DNA from: Aquitalea sp. LB_tupeE | Lineage (GTDB): Bacteria > Pseudomonadota > Gammaproteobacteria > Burkholderiales > Chromobacteriaceae | Assembly: GCF_013391415.1 (NCBI RefSeq) | Contig: NZ_JACAXB010000018.1 | Span: forward strand, 62,001-126,000 | Length of the DNA stretch: 64,000 nt | Direction of reading: 5' to 3' | Shown: in pieces, positions 26,101 to 36,672 of the stretch | Layout of the letters: each line of letters starts with the position of its first letter | How positions within the stretch are numbered: the stretch's first letter is position 1 | Translations under genes and position numbers: made by a program | Notes under the pieces: model-generated | The model's database searches: none | The model's input: only the letters and a program-made list of their open reading frames with translations | Told to the model about the DNA's origin: nothing

Positions 26101-26878
26101 GGATGAACTGGCCTTGCGCATTCTGGTGGTGGATGACAATGCGGCAAACCGCCTGTTGCTGGCCCAGCAACTGCACTATCTTGGCCACCAGACCAGCACG
26201 GCCACCCACGGCCGAGAGGGCCTGATGCTGTGGCAGCAGGGGCAGTTCCACGTGGTGTTTACCGACTGCAATATGCCGGAAATGAATGGCTATCAGCTGG
26301 CACATGCAATCCGGCAGCAAGAGGAACAGGAACAACGCCCACCTGTACTGCTGCTGGGGTTCACCGCCAATGCCCTGCCAGACGAAAAAGCACGTTGCCT
26401 GGCTGCCGGCATGGACGACTGCCTGTTCAAGCCGGTCAGCCTTTCCGGCCTGCGCGCCTGCCTGCAACATCACATGAAAGACCGGCTGGAGCTGGAAGAA
26501 AGTATCCCTGCCGTCAGTTACAGCCTGAACGAGCTGGAGTTCATGGATGACGAGCAGCTCCATCAATTGCTCTCGCATCTGCAACAAGGCTTGCAGGATG
26601 ATACCGAGGCCCTCAAATCGCTGGTGCTGCTGGGGAATAGCCCTGGGGTGGCGCGGCAGGCGCATCAGATCAAGGGTGCCGCCCGCATCATCAGCGCCAA
26701 CCAGGTGATCACCAGCTGTCAGGCACTTGAAGCCTATTGCCACGCAAACGAAGACATCAGCGAAGCCCTGCCACAGGTACAGGCCTTGTATGCCGCGGTG
26801 GATGACTTGCAGACGGTACTGGACAAGCAACTGCACACGCTCCGAACTGCACGGGCAAATCAGGGGACCTCATCCTGA
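23198..26878 (+). CDS. BvgS-type hybrid sensor histidine kinase
   Basis: A 1226-residue unorthodox kinase. Start ATG 23198 gives a signal peptide (MHFLFRCFVICCCLQSIPG). Two periplasmic Venus-flytrap SBP_bac_3 domains follow (about 50-270 and 285-510), then a membrane helix near 533-556 (LGLIYLVIGVASILLLVSLAW) and a PAS/PAC domain (about 590-690). The HisKA motif MSHEIRTPM has His726, and an HATPase_c domain carries DTGIGISEEDQQRLF and GTGLGLVISRTL. A receiver domain has Asp1023 (FTDCNMPEMNGY) and a C-terminal HPt domain has His1156 (AHQIKGAARI). All phosphorelay residues are present. No response regulator gene is adjacent, so its BvgA-like partner must be elsewhere. The ligand is probably a small periplasmic molecule. 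Confidence 0.93.
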   Translation: MHFLFRCFVICCCLQSIPGMAATSLAAPSTAPQPLTLLAQPLNVPGRLQLTPEESKWLHDKQELRLGVARDLPPFDISNMSGTFQGVSADVLGYLGQALKVKPVVVGYASRQLAMEAVARGEIDLLSAVTPFELQLNKLQLSKPYLRDMPVLVGFEEPNPHKVRIGMRHLYHSPALAREVYPEADISYYDSVAKGLAALQAHQIDLFMGDATAINYEANQNLVDDLRIIRRARWDSNWSFAMAGGSGPLQTAVNKALGQLGQAQQLQLMQRWSGGAMFLQPYAFPINFTPAEREWLKQHPVLRIAASHTLAPISFFDDQGEWRGATAELMELIAPRIGVRLEVRKSHSLENTMEMMRYKQVDLAVTPVRIGLESKPGLLLSDPVTYLSYNLVIRNNADAPRSVDDLHNKVIAVNRGLVEAMGWGKVLPGAIFKEVNNPVSAFDLVENGKADMALVATMNSRYYLPLLFNGKLREVNITGLPTNALSLAVQADEPMLRDIINKALFSIGPESLDNLFNERWRTNVGASNQSWYDYSLGLIYLVIGVASILLLVSLAWNSRLRKQIVKRQTAEKALNDQLNFMTTLIDVTPYPVYVLDRKGLLISCNEHYLQALALTREEAMSHRDNIGGLIDIDDKTRTTLAQDYQLAIEYGVPIQRDREVMLNKQHVSAFHWIQPFRDTEGVIRGVICGWIDISERRRLIEELQAAKDQADKASQAKTTFLATMSHEIRTPMSAVIGMLELALRQAEHGMVDRPSLQVAYDSAQGLLGLIGDILDIVRIESGHLSLNPEPCNLMELSQSVVRVFDGLARQKQLGLFLDVEPSDAARWQVMLDPLRFKQILSNLLSNAIKFTTQGSVNVRINQSLLPDQQLLVHIRVTDTGIGISEEDQQRLFMPFGQARGTARNVHSGTGLGLVISRTLCEMMQGSLNLSSRLYDGTKLDIELRLPLSEQAYVPPAPTSQVPGSNGLADELALRILVVDDNAANRLLLAQQLHYLGHQTSTATHGREGLMLWQQGQFHVVFTDCNMPEMNGYQLAHAIRQQEEQEQRPPVLLLGFTANALPDEKARCLAAGMDDCLFKPVSLSGLRACLQHHMKDRLELEESIPAVSYSLNELEFMDDEQLHQLLSHLQQGLQDDTEALKSLVLLGNSPGVARQAHQIKGAARIISANQVITSCQALEAYCHANEDISEALPQVQALYAAVDDLQTVLDKQLHTLRTARANQGTSS

Positions 26879-27106
26879 GCAGGCAACACAATTGCTCACC
26901 TGCCGTGCATTGACCGCGACATGGTACTAGACTGATTACTTCAGGAACTTGCACTGACACCATCCTGCAAGCGGATATACCCGTTACAATCCGTGATGTT
27001 CACGTGCTTAAGGCTAGGTATGGCCAAGCCTGCCTGTCTTGCCAGCGGCAAGTATCAGGCCTGCACCAGGGCACAGGTGTATATCACAGACGGAAGGAAT
27101 TTCCTT

Positions 27107-27577
27107 ATGCAAGGCAAACAAGCCATTATTGATTTGCTCAACAGCCTGCTGGCTGGTGAGCTCACCGCGGTCGACCAGTATTTGCTGCATGGTGAAATGT
27201 ATGCCGACATGGGCCTGCAGAAATTGGCCGAAAAGGCGCTGCATGAATCAGCCCACGAACGCGAACATGCGCAGGCCATCATTCAGCGCATTTTGTTTCT
27301 GGAAGGCAAACCCGACCTGAGCAAACGCGAAGCACTGCACATCGGCAAGACTGTTCCCGACATGCTCAAGGCAGACCTCGCGTTGGAGTACAAGGTTACT
27401 GCTGCCTTGAAACAAGGCATTGCCCAGTGCGAACAGGCAGAAGACTTTGTCAGCCGCGAGATGCTGGTGTTGCAACTGGATGACACCGAAATGGACCATG
27501 CCTATTTCCTGGAAAAGCAGCTGCGTCTGATTGACCTGACCGGCTTGCCCAACTACCTGCAAAGCCAGATGGCATAA
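27107..27577 (+). CDS. bfr: Bacterioferritin, ferroxidase-type subunit
   Basis: A 156-residue four-helix ferritin-like protein. Start ATG 27107 follows GGAAGGAA. The di-iron ligands are all seen: Glu18, Glu51, His54, Glu94, and an ExxH pair (Glu128, His131) shifted by one residue relative to E. coli Bfr. The haem-ligand position 52 is Arg, not Met (HEREHA in place of HEMxHA). So this subunit should oxidise and store iron but cannot itself supply the axial haem ligand. It pairs with the next gene, nine bases downstream, which shows the opposite pattern. Iron control is likely, but no Fur box was recognised. Confidence 0.93.
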   Translation: MQGKQAIIDLLNSLLAGELTAVDQYLLHGEMYADMGLQKLAEKALHESAHEREHAQAIIQRILFLEGKPDLSKREALHIGKTVPDMLKADLALEYKVTAALKQGIAQCEQAEDFVSREMLVLQLDDTEMDHAYFLEKQLRLIDLTGLPNYLQSQMA

Positions 27578-27586
27578 GGACACTCC

Positions 27587-28060
27587 ATGAAAGCCGACAA
27601 ATCTGTCATCAAGCTGCTCAACCACGTATTGCGCAACGAACTGACCGCCATCAACCAGTACTTCCTGCACGCCCGCATGTTTCGAAACTGGGGCCTGGAA
27701 CGCCTGAACGACTACCAGTACAAGCAATCCATCCGCGTGATGAAAGAAGCGGATGAACTGATTGAGCGCATCCTGTTTCTGGAAGGCCTGCCCAATCTGC
27801 AAGACCTGGGCAAATTGCACATCGGCGAAAACGTGGAAGAATGCCTGCGCAGCGACTTGCGCTATGAACTCGAAGTACAGCGCCCCTTGCTGGTAGAGGG
27901 CATTGCCCATTGCGAGCAGAAGCAGGACTACGTCAGCCGCGAACTGCTGCAAGAGCTGCTGGAGCATTGCGAAGAAACCATCGACTGGCTGGAAACCCAG
28001 CTCAGCCTGATTCAGGACGTCAGCCTGGCTAACTACCTGCAAAGCCAGATAGGCAGCTAG
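27587..28060 (+). CDS. bfr: Bacterioferritin, haem-binding subunit lacking ferroxidase ligands
   Basis: A 157-residue bacterioferritin. Met52, the haem ligand, is present. Of the ferroxidase ligands, Glu18 and Glu94 remain, but position 51 is Val, position 54 is Glu, and the ExxH pair is replaced (Cys128, Thr131 in EHCEETIDW). The subunit is therefore expected to bind haem but not to oxidise iron. The gene starts nine bases after the upstream bfr, so the pair probably forms a mixed 24-mer, as described for paired bacterioferritins of Magnetospirillum and Neisseria. A terminator follows at 28100. Confidence 0.92.
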   Translation: MKADKSVIKLLNHVLRNELTAINQYFLHARMFRNWGLERLNDYQYKQSIRVMKEADELIERILFLEGLPNLQDLGKLHIGENVEECLRSDLRYELEVQRPLLVEGIAHCEQKQDYVSRELLQELLEHCEETIDWLETQLSLIQDVSLANYLQSQIGS

Positions 28061-28099
28061 CCCCCTGGCGACGGGCAAAAGCCCGCCGCGCAAGCCCAG

Positions 28100-28130
28100 G
28101 CACCCGGCAATACGCGGGTGCTTTTCTTTT
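28100..28130 (+). terminator. Rho-independent terminator of the bfr pair
   Basis: GCACCCG (28100-28106) and CGGGTGC (28115-28121) form a 7-bp stem with an 8-nt loop, followed by TTTTCTTTT. Confidence 0.85.
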
Positions 28131-28240
28131 GGTGATTAGTTCTGCTGGTCGGTGAGCTTGTCTCAAGGCTTTGGGCATGAATCCCGCAATCAATGAGGTA
28201 AACCTTGGGCGATCATGCACACCTTCCAGGCAAGAGCGAT

Positions 28241-31200
28241 TTAAACGAGTCCGCCCACCCCTTTGAATTTCTCCACAAAGGCGGCAATTTTCTGGAAAAC
28301 GCTCTGTTTTTTGCTCAGATACTGCGGGTTGAGCGGGCTCATCTTGGGTAGCACAGCGTTTAGCTCGGTGCCGTTTTCACTGGCAAATTCGTGTTTGAGG
28401 GATGTGCTGATATAGCGCTTGGCTTCCTCGGCGTTCAGGTTTTCATCGTGAATCAATGCCTCGGCCTCGCGCTTCTGCTCCGCTTGGGCAAAGGTAAAGA
28501 AGGCGTCGATGACGCTGGCCTTGTCGCCAATCTGGTCCAGATCGGTCTGATTGATGAAGTCCACCAATAGGCTTTCCTTGGCCCGGTTGCCCAGGCTGGC
28601 GCGAATCACCCGCCGCACTTCCTCCACCAACGCCGCCTTGCTCTTGATCTTCTTGTTGTGCTCGAAAATCAGTTCCAGGATGTAGTCCAGGTTGATTTCC
28701 TGCGACTTCAATAGGTCCACCTCAAAGACCACGTCATCCCAGTCTATGGTGGACTTTTCTTTTTCTGCCCCGGCCTTTTCACGGCGCAGCCAGTCGCGCA
28801 CATCGTTGTAGGTGGAGCGGTAGTCTTGAACTTTCCGTTCTGGTGGGAGCGTAATGGCTTGCAGCGCACTCAAGTCTTCATCGCTCAGATAGTGGTTAGC
28901 CTTGAAGGCTTCTACCGCCGCTGGGTCGTTCATGTCGACGCTTTGCAAGGCTTTCAGGCTGGCGAATTCATCATAGTTTTGCAGCACATTCTCCAGCCGC
29001 AAATATTCACCAAACAGCTTGGCAAAGGCTTTTTTGTCTGACTCTTTTTCAATGGCTGCCGGGTCGGGGAAGCGTGCTTCCAGCTCCTGCACCACCTCGA
29101 TAAAACCGCGCCGCGCCTCACCGGTGGCGATGTCGGTAAAGCCTTCCATGTACTCCTGATAGCTTTTTTCCAGCACCACGTTCTTGGTGTTTTTATCGCC
29201 AAACAGGGTGATGGCATCAATAGTGGCCTGTTCCAGATCACGGAAGGTCACGATATTGCCGAAGGTCTTGGTGGCGTCAAAAATGCGGTTGGTGCGTGAG
29301 TAAGCCTGCATCAGGCCGTGAAAGCGCAGGTTCTTGTCGACAAACAAGGTGTTGAGCGTCGGGGCATCAAAGCCGGTCAGGAACATGCCCACCACAATCA
29401 GCAGGTCGATTTCCTTGGCTTTTACCTGCTTGGCCAGGTCGCGGTAGTAGTTCTGAAAACCATTGCTGTCCACGCTGAAATTGGTCTTGAACAGCGTGTT
29501 GTAGTCGGCGATGGCCGCACTCAGAAATTCTTTGGCACTGCTGTTCATGGCCGAGACATCAAAGCCCTCGTCTTGAATCTCGCCAACCGCGTCCTGCTCC
29601 TCGTTGGCGGCAAACGAGAAAATGGTGGCCACCTTCAAGGGCTTGGCGCTGTCTTTTTGCAGTGCCTGGAAACTCTCGTAATACAACTTGGCCGCGTCCA
29701 CGCTGCTGACAGCAAACATGGCGTTAAAGCCCTTGTTGCCAGCATGCAGGCGGTGGGTTTTCTGGCGGAAGTTGTTCAGGATGTACTGGGTGATTTCGCT
29801 GATGCGCTCCGGGTGCAGCAGGGCTTGTTTGTTCTCTGCTGCGCTTAGCTTCTGGACATCCTGCTCGGATTCGATCGCTTTGAACTTTGGGCGCACATCG
29901 TTGTAATCCACCTTGAACTTCAGCACCTTCTCGTCGCGGATGGCATCGGTAATTACATAGGAATGCAGCTCGCGGCCAAACACGCTGGCGGTGGTTTCTG
30001 CACCCAGTGCGTTTTCCGGGAAGATGGGCGTGCCGGTAAAACCAAACTGGCAGAACTTCTTGAACTTCTTCTTCAGGTTCCTCTGGGCCTCGCCAAACTG
30101 GCTGCGGTGGCACTCATCGAAGATGAACACCACCTGCTTGCCGTAGATGGGCAAGTCGGCCTCGCTCTTCATCAGGTTGTTGAGCTTCTGGATGGTAGTG
30201 ACGACGATCTTGTTGTCGTCCTTTTCCAGATTGCGCTTCAGCCCTGCGGTGCTGTCCGAGCCATTCACGCTGTCCGGCGAAAAGCGTTGGTATTCCTTCA
30301 TGGTCTGGTAGTCCAGATCCTTGCGGTCCACCACGAAGAACACCTTGTCGATGAAGTCCAGCTCGGTAGCGAGCCGCGCTGCTTTGAAGCTGGTCAGCGT
30401 CTTGCCGCTGCCGGTGGTGTGCCAGATAAAGCCGCCGCTTTCGGTCTTGCTCCAGTTTTTGGCCTGATGGCTGCTGTTGATTTTCCACAGAATGCGTTCG
30501 GTAGCGGCAATCTGGTAGGGGCGCATCACCAGCAGCGTGTTGCTGACATCAAACACCGAATAATGCAGCAGCACATTCAGTAGCGTGTGCTTCTGGAAGA
30601 AGGTGGCGGTGAAGTCCTTCAGATCCTTGATCAGGCTGTTGTCCGCCTGCGCCCAGTTCATGGTGAAGTCGAAGCTGTTCTTGTTGCGCTGCGTGGTGTT
30701 GGCGAAGTAGCGGCTGTCGGTGCCGTTGGAGATCACAAACAGCTGCAAATACTTGAACAAGGAATGCGTGCTGTTAAAGCTTTCCTTGCTGTAGCGATGC
30801 ACCTGGTTGAAGGCCTCGCGGATGGCCACCCCGCGTTTTTTCAGCTCCACCTGCACCAGCGGCAGGCCATTCACCAGAATGGTTACGTCATAGCGGTTGG
30901 CGTGGCTGCCGGTTTGCTCAAACTGCTTGATCACCTGCACCTTGTTGCGGGCGATGTTCTTCTTGTCGAACAAATAGATGTTCTGGATGCGGCCATCGTC
31001 AAATACAAAGTCGTGAATATAATCGTCGTGAATCTTGCGGGTTTTCTCGATCATGCCGTCACTGGGTTTGTCCAGCCAGCTTTCCACAAAGCGCAGCCAC
31101 TCGCCGTCAGCAAACACGACTTTATTCAGTTCTTGCAGCTGCTCACGCACATTGGCCAGCAGGGCAGCAGGGCCATTCAGGCCGGGCAGGTATGCATAAC

Positions 31201-31338
31201 CCTGGTTTTGCAAATCCTGCACCAGCTCGCGTTCCAGATCATTTTCGCTCTGGTAGCTTTCGGCGGCTTTCCATTCCCGGTTATAGCGGTCCAGGACAAT
31301 AAATTTTTTTGATTCAGCAATCGTCTTGTATTCATGCA

Positions 31339-31339
<1 letters not shown>
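28241..31339 (-). CDS. hsdR: Type I restriction endonuclease subunit R, EcoR124 type
   Basis: A 1032-residue HsdR. The N-terminal PD-(D/E)XK nuclease has [20 protein letters not shown] with catalytic Asp, Glu and Lys. Helicase motifs include [18 protein letters not shown] (Walker A) and [15 protein letters not shown] (motif II). [19 protein letters not shown] is in the second RecA lobe, and a C-terminal helical domain ends KFKGVGG. Long stretches read nearly the same as EcoR124I HsdR (for example [17 protein letters not shown]), which places the locus in the type IC family. The start codon overlaps the stop of rhuM by one base. It is the last gene of hsdM-hsdS-rhuM-hsdR and should form the translocating nuclease with HsdM and HsdS. 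Confidence 0.96.
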
Positions 31340-32379
<1,040 letters not shown>

Positions 32380-32390
32380 GGCGGCACTCC

Positions 32391-33599
32391 TTATAGCTGA
32401 GGTTTGGCGTGGGGGAAGCTGAACAACAGGTCGCGGTAATACGCGTACTGTTGCTGGCGCAAGGCAATCTCACGTGGTAAGCCTTCGCTGATGGAGTTGG
32501 TCAGCGCGTCGAACTTGTCGAGGATGGCGACGATTCGCTCCTTTTCTCCTAACGACGGACTAGGAATTAGAATGCTCTCAAGATTTTTCTTGTTCAGCTT
32601 CGGTTGTGCGGCACCCGAAATATACGGCGTCAAGTCAATGCTGTTCAGATAATACTCAACATATCTACGTTCAGCATATGTTTCGAATTTCAATACGTGT
32701 GCATGATTGTTCACCCAACTCCTTCCCCTAACACTAAAGGCGATTGGGGTGCTCCGCGCTAGCAAATTCGCACCATCTTCAGAAACAAGTAAAATATCAC
32801 AATCAAATATATAGTCTTTGACGTAATCCACAATTCCCGATGCGCCATAGTATGGAATATTACCTGGCTCTCTCAGTCCACTCGTGATTGGCTTTCGCAT
32901 CGAATCGAGATTCTCGGCGAGTTCTCCAAGAGTCTTCCACTCCACATCCTCAAAACTCAACAACTTATCTCGATAGTAGGCGTATTGCTTCTTGCGGGTG
33001 TTAAGCTCGGCTGTCAGCTCGGCTGTCAGCTCGGCTGCAAGGGAGGTGAATGCGTCCAGAATGCGGACGATTTCAGCCTGGATTGCCAGTGATTTTTCTG
33101 AGTTGTCCGGGCAGGGGATGGGGATTTTGATTTTTGCAAGGCTGTCGCCGGATATTCGGCGCACCTTAGTCCCTGTAATGTATGGCTTCTTCTGAGACTG
33201 GAAAATCTCTGTTTGAAAAAAGTACGACATGTACTTTGGATTAATCGTGTGCCGATAGATATAGGCGTCCGTGCTCACCGCCACATCTTCATTACCAAGC
33301 CACGCAACAGCTTTAGCTACGGCTTCGTCATCTTCGCTGGTGGTAGCAATTACTAGATCGCCAGCATGTGCTTTTCTAAGTCGCGCAGAAAACTCGCGAT
33401 CAATGAATGACTTTGTTTCTGTTGCCCACGTGCCATAGTGCGTATGAATCTGGCCGTAGTGAATACAGCCAGCGCCCGACTCAGTGAAATCCGATTTCTG
33501 AATGCCTGAGCCACGAATGAAGGTGCCGAGACCATCCAATGCCTTCCATTGGAACTCACTACCATCCAGCAGTTTGTCCAAAAAATTCACGCCGCTCAT
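32391..33599 (-). CDS. hsdS: Type IC specificity subunit HsdS with TAEL linker repeat
   Basis: A 402-residue HsdS with two target-recognition domains (about 15-150 and 215-350) and two conserved helical spacers. The first spacer reads [20 protein letters not shown], then the repeat [12 protein letters not shown] at 188-199, then [15 protein letters not shown]. The C terminus ends with [17 protein letters not shown]. This is the EcoR124 layout, in which copy number of the TAEL unit sets the spacing between half-sites (two units N6, three units N7). The target sequence itself cannot be read from the TRDs. Its ATG overlaps the hsdM stop by 4 nt. The TRD regions are AT-richer than their surroundings, as is common for exchanged recognition domains. 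Confidence 0.95.
   Translation of the reverse strand: MSGVNFLDKLLDGSEFQWKALDGLGTFIRGSGIQKSDFTESGAGCIHYGQIHTHYGTWATETKSFIDREFSARLRKAHAGDLVIATTSEDDEAVAKAVAWLGNEDVAVSTDAYIYRHTINPKYMSYFFQTEIFQSQKKPYITGTKVRRISGDSLAKIKIPIPCPDNSEKSLAIQAEIVRILDAFTSLAAELTAELTAELNTRKKQYAYYRDKLLSFEDVEWKTLGELAENLDSMRKPITSGLREPGNIPYYGASGIVDYVKDYIFDCDILLVSEDGANLLARSTPIAFSVRGRSWVNNHAHVLKFETYAERRYVEYYLNSIDLTPYISGAAQPKLNKKNLESILIPSPSLGEKERIVAILDKFDALTNSISEGLPREIALRQQQYAYYRDLLFSFPHAKPQL
33003..33038 (-). repeat. Three 12-bp tandem repeats encoding the HsdS TAEL linker
   Basis: Three head-to-tail 12-bp units occupy 33003-33014, 33015-33026 and 33027-33038, differing by single bases. On the coding strand they read (G/A)CAGCCGAGCT(G/T) and encode AAEL, TAEL and TAEL. 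Gain or loss of a unit keeps the reading frame and changes the linker by four residues. Confidence 0.93.
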
Positions 33600-35149
33600 G
33601 CCTGCTTCCCGCCTTCAATCTCGGCCACGATGGCATCAATCTCGCTGCGCAGCTGGTCGATCCGGGCCACGGTGGTTTTCAGTTCGGCATTGAGCTGGGA
33701 AATATTCACCACCTCACGGGTGTCTGCGGCTTCCACATAGCTGCTGACCGACAGGTTGTAGTCGTTGGCGGCGATTTTTTCTTGGGACAGGGTTTGGGCA
33801 AAGTGATCAATGCTTGTCTTGCTATCGAACACTGCCATGACCTGTTTGATGTGATCGTCAGTCAGGGTGTTGGTATTGGTTTCTTTCTTGAACAGGCCGC
33901 TGGCGTCGATAAACTGGATGTCGGTATTCAGCTTGCGCTTGGACAGCACCAGGATATTTACTGCAATGGTGGTGCCGTAAAACAGGTTGGGTGCCAGCGC
34001 AATCACCGTTTCCACATAGTTGTTGTCCACCAGGTATTGGCGGATTTTCTGCTCGGCCCCGCCACGGTAGAAAATGCCGGGGAAGCAGACAATGGCGGCG
34101 CGGCCCTTGGGCGACAGGTAGCTGAGTGCGTGCAGTACAAAGGCAAAGTCGGCCTTGGATTTGGGGGCCAGTACGCCAGCCGGGGCAAAGCGTTCGTCGT
34201 TGATCAGCGTGGGGTCGTCGCTGCCGATCCACTTCACTGAATAGGGCGGGTTGGAGACGATGGCGTCAAACGGCTTGTCGTCGCCAAAGTGCGGGGCCAG
34301 CAGGGTGTCGCCCAGCTGGATGTTGAATTTGGCGTAGTTGACGTTGTGCAGGAACATATTCATCCGCGCCAGGTTGTAGGTGGTGTGGTTGATTTCTTGG
34401 CCGAAAAAGCCTTCTTCAATAATGTGGGCGTCAAAATGCTTTTTGGCTTGCAGCAGCAGCGAGCCAGAGCCGCAGGCCGGGTCGTAGATCTTGTTGACGC
34501 GGGCCTGGTTGTGCATGGCCAGCTGGGCAATCAGCCTGGATACATGCTGCGGCGTGAAAAACTCGCCGCCGGATTTACCGGCATTGGCGGCGTAGTTGGA
34601 GATGAGGAATTCGTAAGCATCGCCAAACAGGTCGATGTGGCTGGCGTCGAAATCGCCAAAGTCCAGCTCGGCCACACCCTTCAGTACGGCGGCCAGGCGG
34701 CTGTTCTTGTCTTTTACCGTGTTGCCCAGCCGGTTGCTGGTGGTGTCAAAGTCGGCAAACAGGCCTTTGATGTCCTGTTCCGAGGGGTAGCCGCTGGCGG
34801 AGGCTTCTATCTCCGCAAAAATCTTGGCCAGCTCGGTGTTCAGGCTTTCGTTGGTGTTGGCCGTTTTTACGACATTGATGAACAGCTGACTGGGGTAGAT
34901 GAAGTAGCCCTTGGTCTTGACGGCGTCGTCTATAAATGTCGGAGGGATGTTGTTATCGTCAAATGTTGCATAGTCGATGCTGTCATCGTCAGCGTTAACA
35001 TAATCGGCAAAGTTCTCGCTAATAAAACGATAGAACAGCGCGCCGAGTACGTATTGCTTGAAGTCCCAGCCATCGACTGCGCCGCGTACATCGTTGGCAA
35101 TTTTCCAGATCTGGCTTTGCAGGGCGGCGCGTTGTTGGATGCTTGTCAT
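33596..35149 (-). CDS. hsdM: Type I modification methyltransferase HsdM
   Basis: A 517-residue N6-adenine methyltransferase subunit, close to EcoR124I HsdM (520). It has an N-terminal helical HsdM domain ([20 protein letters not shown] and [12 protein letters not shown]) and then motif [15 protein letters not shown], which binds AdoMet. The catalytic motif [10 protein letters not shown] follows, with [14 protein letters not shown] ahead of it. It is the first gene of the operon and overlaps hsdS. It methylates adenine in both strands of the target with HsdS and acts with HsdR in restriction. A 490-bp gap separates it from tRNA-Arg. Confidence 0.96.
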   Translation of the reverse strand: MTSIQQRAALQSQIWKIANDVRGAVDGWDFKQYVLGALFYRFISENFADYVNADDDSIDYATFDDNNIPPTFIDDAVKTKGYFIYPSQLFINVVKTANTNESLNTELAKIFAEIEASASGYPSEQDIKGLFADFDTTSNRLGNTVKDKNSRLAAVLKGVAELDFGDFDASHIDLFGDAYEFLISNYAANAGKSGGEFFTPQHVSRLIAQLAMHNQARVNKIYDPACGSGSLLLQAKKHFDAHIIEEGFFGQEINHTTYNLARMNMFLHNVNYAKFNIQLGDTLLAPHFGDDKPFDAIVSNPPYSVKWIGSDDPTLINDERFAPAGVLAPKSKADFAFVLHALSYLSPKGRAAIVCFPGIFYRGGAEQKIRQYLVDNNYVETVIALAPNLFYGTTIAVNILVLSKRKLNTDIQFIDASGLFKKETNTNTLTDDHIKQVMAVFDSKTSIDHFAQTLSQEKIAANDYNLSVSSYVEAADTREVVNISQLNAELKTTVARIDQLRSEIDAIVAEIEGGKQA

Positions 35150-35645
35150 GCTGTTGTTTTTGCTTTCATTCAGTTTGCCCGCTTGCTTTCAAGAAGATTA
35201 GGCAGGCTGTGAATAGATTTTGATATTGGGAGATGTCTTTGCGGCCTGCATCTGGGCCGAGGCATTGAAAACTGGATGAAAATCTTAACAGTTCAGCCAT
35301 GAGCCTGATAGGCATTGGGTATGGGAAAGTCTGTACCTTGCCGGCCATGTGACTTGGCAAGCCAATCGTCCTCCCTGCTGTAAGGCAACGCAGCGTGTGA
35401 CTGGATATGGAATGCAGGTAAACGTCCGATTGGTATCGCGGTGGGTTGTGATCGCCACCACACATTCCGTGAAAGAAAATTTGAAGAATTTGGCCGTGCC
35501 TACATCAAAGATAGAGCAGGGGCACTGTGAGGAAACAGACGGCGGACTTGCACATAGGGAAGTGCCAAACGTCCACCAGCACGTCCCAAGACGTTATTTG
35601 AGTGTTGCCGTTAGGCGCGGTATTGCGGTAACTATTTGATATGAT
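35150..35645. other. Gap between hsdM and tRNA-Arg, island boundary region
   Basis: No gene is supported in this 496 bp; the small frames on both strands have no recognisable content. The hsdM promoter should lie here on the minus strand. No integrase, transposase fragment or direct repeat of the tRNA 3' end was recognised, but the position next to a tRNA makes it the likely right-hand edge of the transferred RM cassette. Confidence 0.45.
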
Positions 35646-35722
35646 TGGCGCACCCGAGTGGGATCGAACCACTGACCTTCAGCTTCGGAAACTGACACTC
35701 TATCCAACTGAGCTACGGGTGC
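35646..35722 (-). tRNA. tRNA-Arg (CCG)
   Basis: On the minus strand the full cloverleaf is seen: acceptor GCACCCG/CGGGTGC, D arm with AGTTGGATA, anticodon loop TTCCGAA with anticodon CCG, and T loop TTCGATC. Discriminator G and the 3' CCA are encoded (35646-35649). It reads CGG codons. Confidence 0.95.
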
Positions 35723-35791
35723 GCTGTGATGTTGCTGTAAAGCAGGGCGGATCATAGCGCAAAGGGCATGCCCGAGTCCAGTGTATGGTTT

Positions 35792-35820
35792 TTGCCTTGC
35801 TTCGCGGCTTACCGTATAAT
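35792..35820 (+). promoter_or_regulatory. Sigma70 promoter of the dihaem cytochrome gene
   Basis: TTGCCT (35792-35797) and a consensus TATAAT (35815-35820) are separated by exactly 17 bp. The expected start is about 35 bp before the cytochrome ATG. Confidence 0.8.
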
Positions 35821-35862
35821 CCCACTCCATCTTAATTGTCATTTTTTTCAGGCGAGGCTCGA

Positions 35863-36603
35863 ATGAGTAATGAGAACGGAATGGCTCCCGGTCAGGTTAT
35901 CAAGGTCCTGGTTGGCGTCGTTGTTGGTCTGGTAGTGGCAATCTGGTTGCTGGCCAAGCTGGCGACCGGTGGTTACAACGTTGATGCCGAGGTCATGACC
36001 AAGGAGGCTATTGCCGCTCGTCTGAAACCGGTAGGCGAGGCCAAGGTCAGCGATGCACCTCCGGGCATGCGTACCGGCGAGCAAGTCTTCAAGGCCATTT
36101 GTATTTCCTGTCACGGCCAGGGCCTGGCCGGTTCGCCCAAGTTTGGTGACGCAGGTGCCTGGGGCCCGCGTATTGCCAAGGGTTGGGATGTGCTGACCCA
36201 GCATGCGTTGCAAGGCTTCAACGCCATGCCGGCCAAGGGTGGTGCGGCTGATCTGACCGATGATGAAGTAAAACGTGCTGTTGCCTACATGGGTAACGCA
36301 GGTGGTGCCAAGTTCACCGAGCCGCCGGTTGGTGGCGCTGCTGCAGGTGCTCCGGCTGACCCGGCAGTTGTCGGCAAGAAAATCTACGAAAGCGTCTGCG
36401 TGGCCTGCCATGGCAGTGGTGCTGCCGGTGCGCCGAAGTTTGGCGACAAGGCTGCCTGGGCTGAGCGTACCAAGGTTGGTCTGGACGAGGTGGTGAAAAT
36501 TGCTACCAAGGGCCTGAATGCCATGCCGCCCAAGGGTGGTTTCGGTGGTAGCGATACGGAGTTCCGTGCTGCTGTCGAATACATGGTTAACAGCTCCAAG
36601 TAA
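35863..36603 (+). CDS. Membrane-anchored dihaem cytochrome c, c5-like
   Basis: A 246-residue protein. An N-terminal anchor (IKVLVGVVVGLVVAIWLLAKL, about 14-34) is uncleaved in appearance. Two cytochrome c domains follow, with haem sites CISCH (near residue 90) and CVACH (near 185), each with a downstream NAMPxKGG methionine-ligand motif. This two-domain layout is that of the dihaem c5 of Neisseria, which carries electrons to cbb3-type oxidases or nitrite reductase in the periplasm. Start ATG 35863 avoids nine upstream residues (MSFFSGEAR) that precede the typical N terminus. A perfect -10/-35 promoter and a strong bidirectional terminator bracket it as a single-gene unit. Confidence 0.92.
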   Translation: MSNENGMAPGQVIKVLVGVVVGLVVAIWLLAKLATGGYNVDAEVMTKEAIAARLKPVGEAKVSDAPPGMRTGEQVFKAICISCHGQGLAGSPKFGDAGAWGPRIAKGWDVLTQHALQGFNAMPAKGGAADLTDDEVKRAVAYMGNAGGAKFTEPPVGGAAAGAPADPAVVGKKIYESVCVACHGSGAAGAPKFGDKAAWAERTKVGLDEVVKIATKGLNAMPPKGGFGGSDTEFRAAVEYMVNSSK

Positions 36604-36620
36604 TGTGAAGCTGTTCCAGT

Positions 36621-36651
36621 AAAAAACGCGCTGCTTGCAGCGCGTTTTTTT
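36621..36651. terminator. Bidirectional terminator between the cytochrome gene and rep
   Basis: ACGCGCTGC (36626-36634) and GCAGCGCGT (36637-36645) form the stem, with A's before (36621-36626) and T's after (36645-36651), so it can serve both convergent genes. Confidence 0.88.
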
Positions 36652-36672
36652 ATGTCTTGTTGCCTGGGCGAT

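Noticed and set aside
34289-35212. Long open frame on the plus strand across hsdM
   Set aside because: It is antisense to a clearly coding gene and shows no family motif; the same holds for other large antisense frames over recB, recC, pap and prs.
35150-35645. Search for an att-type repeat of the tRNA-Arg 3' end and an integrase next to the RM island
   Set aside because: No repeat of the tRNA 3' segment was found at the other side of the RM locus (28061-28240), and no integrase was seen.
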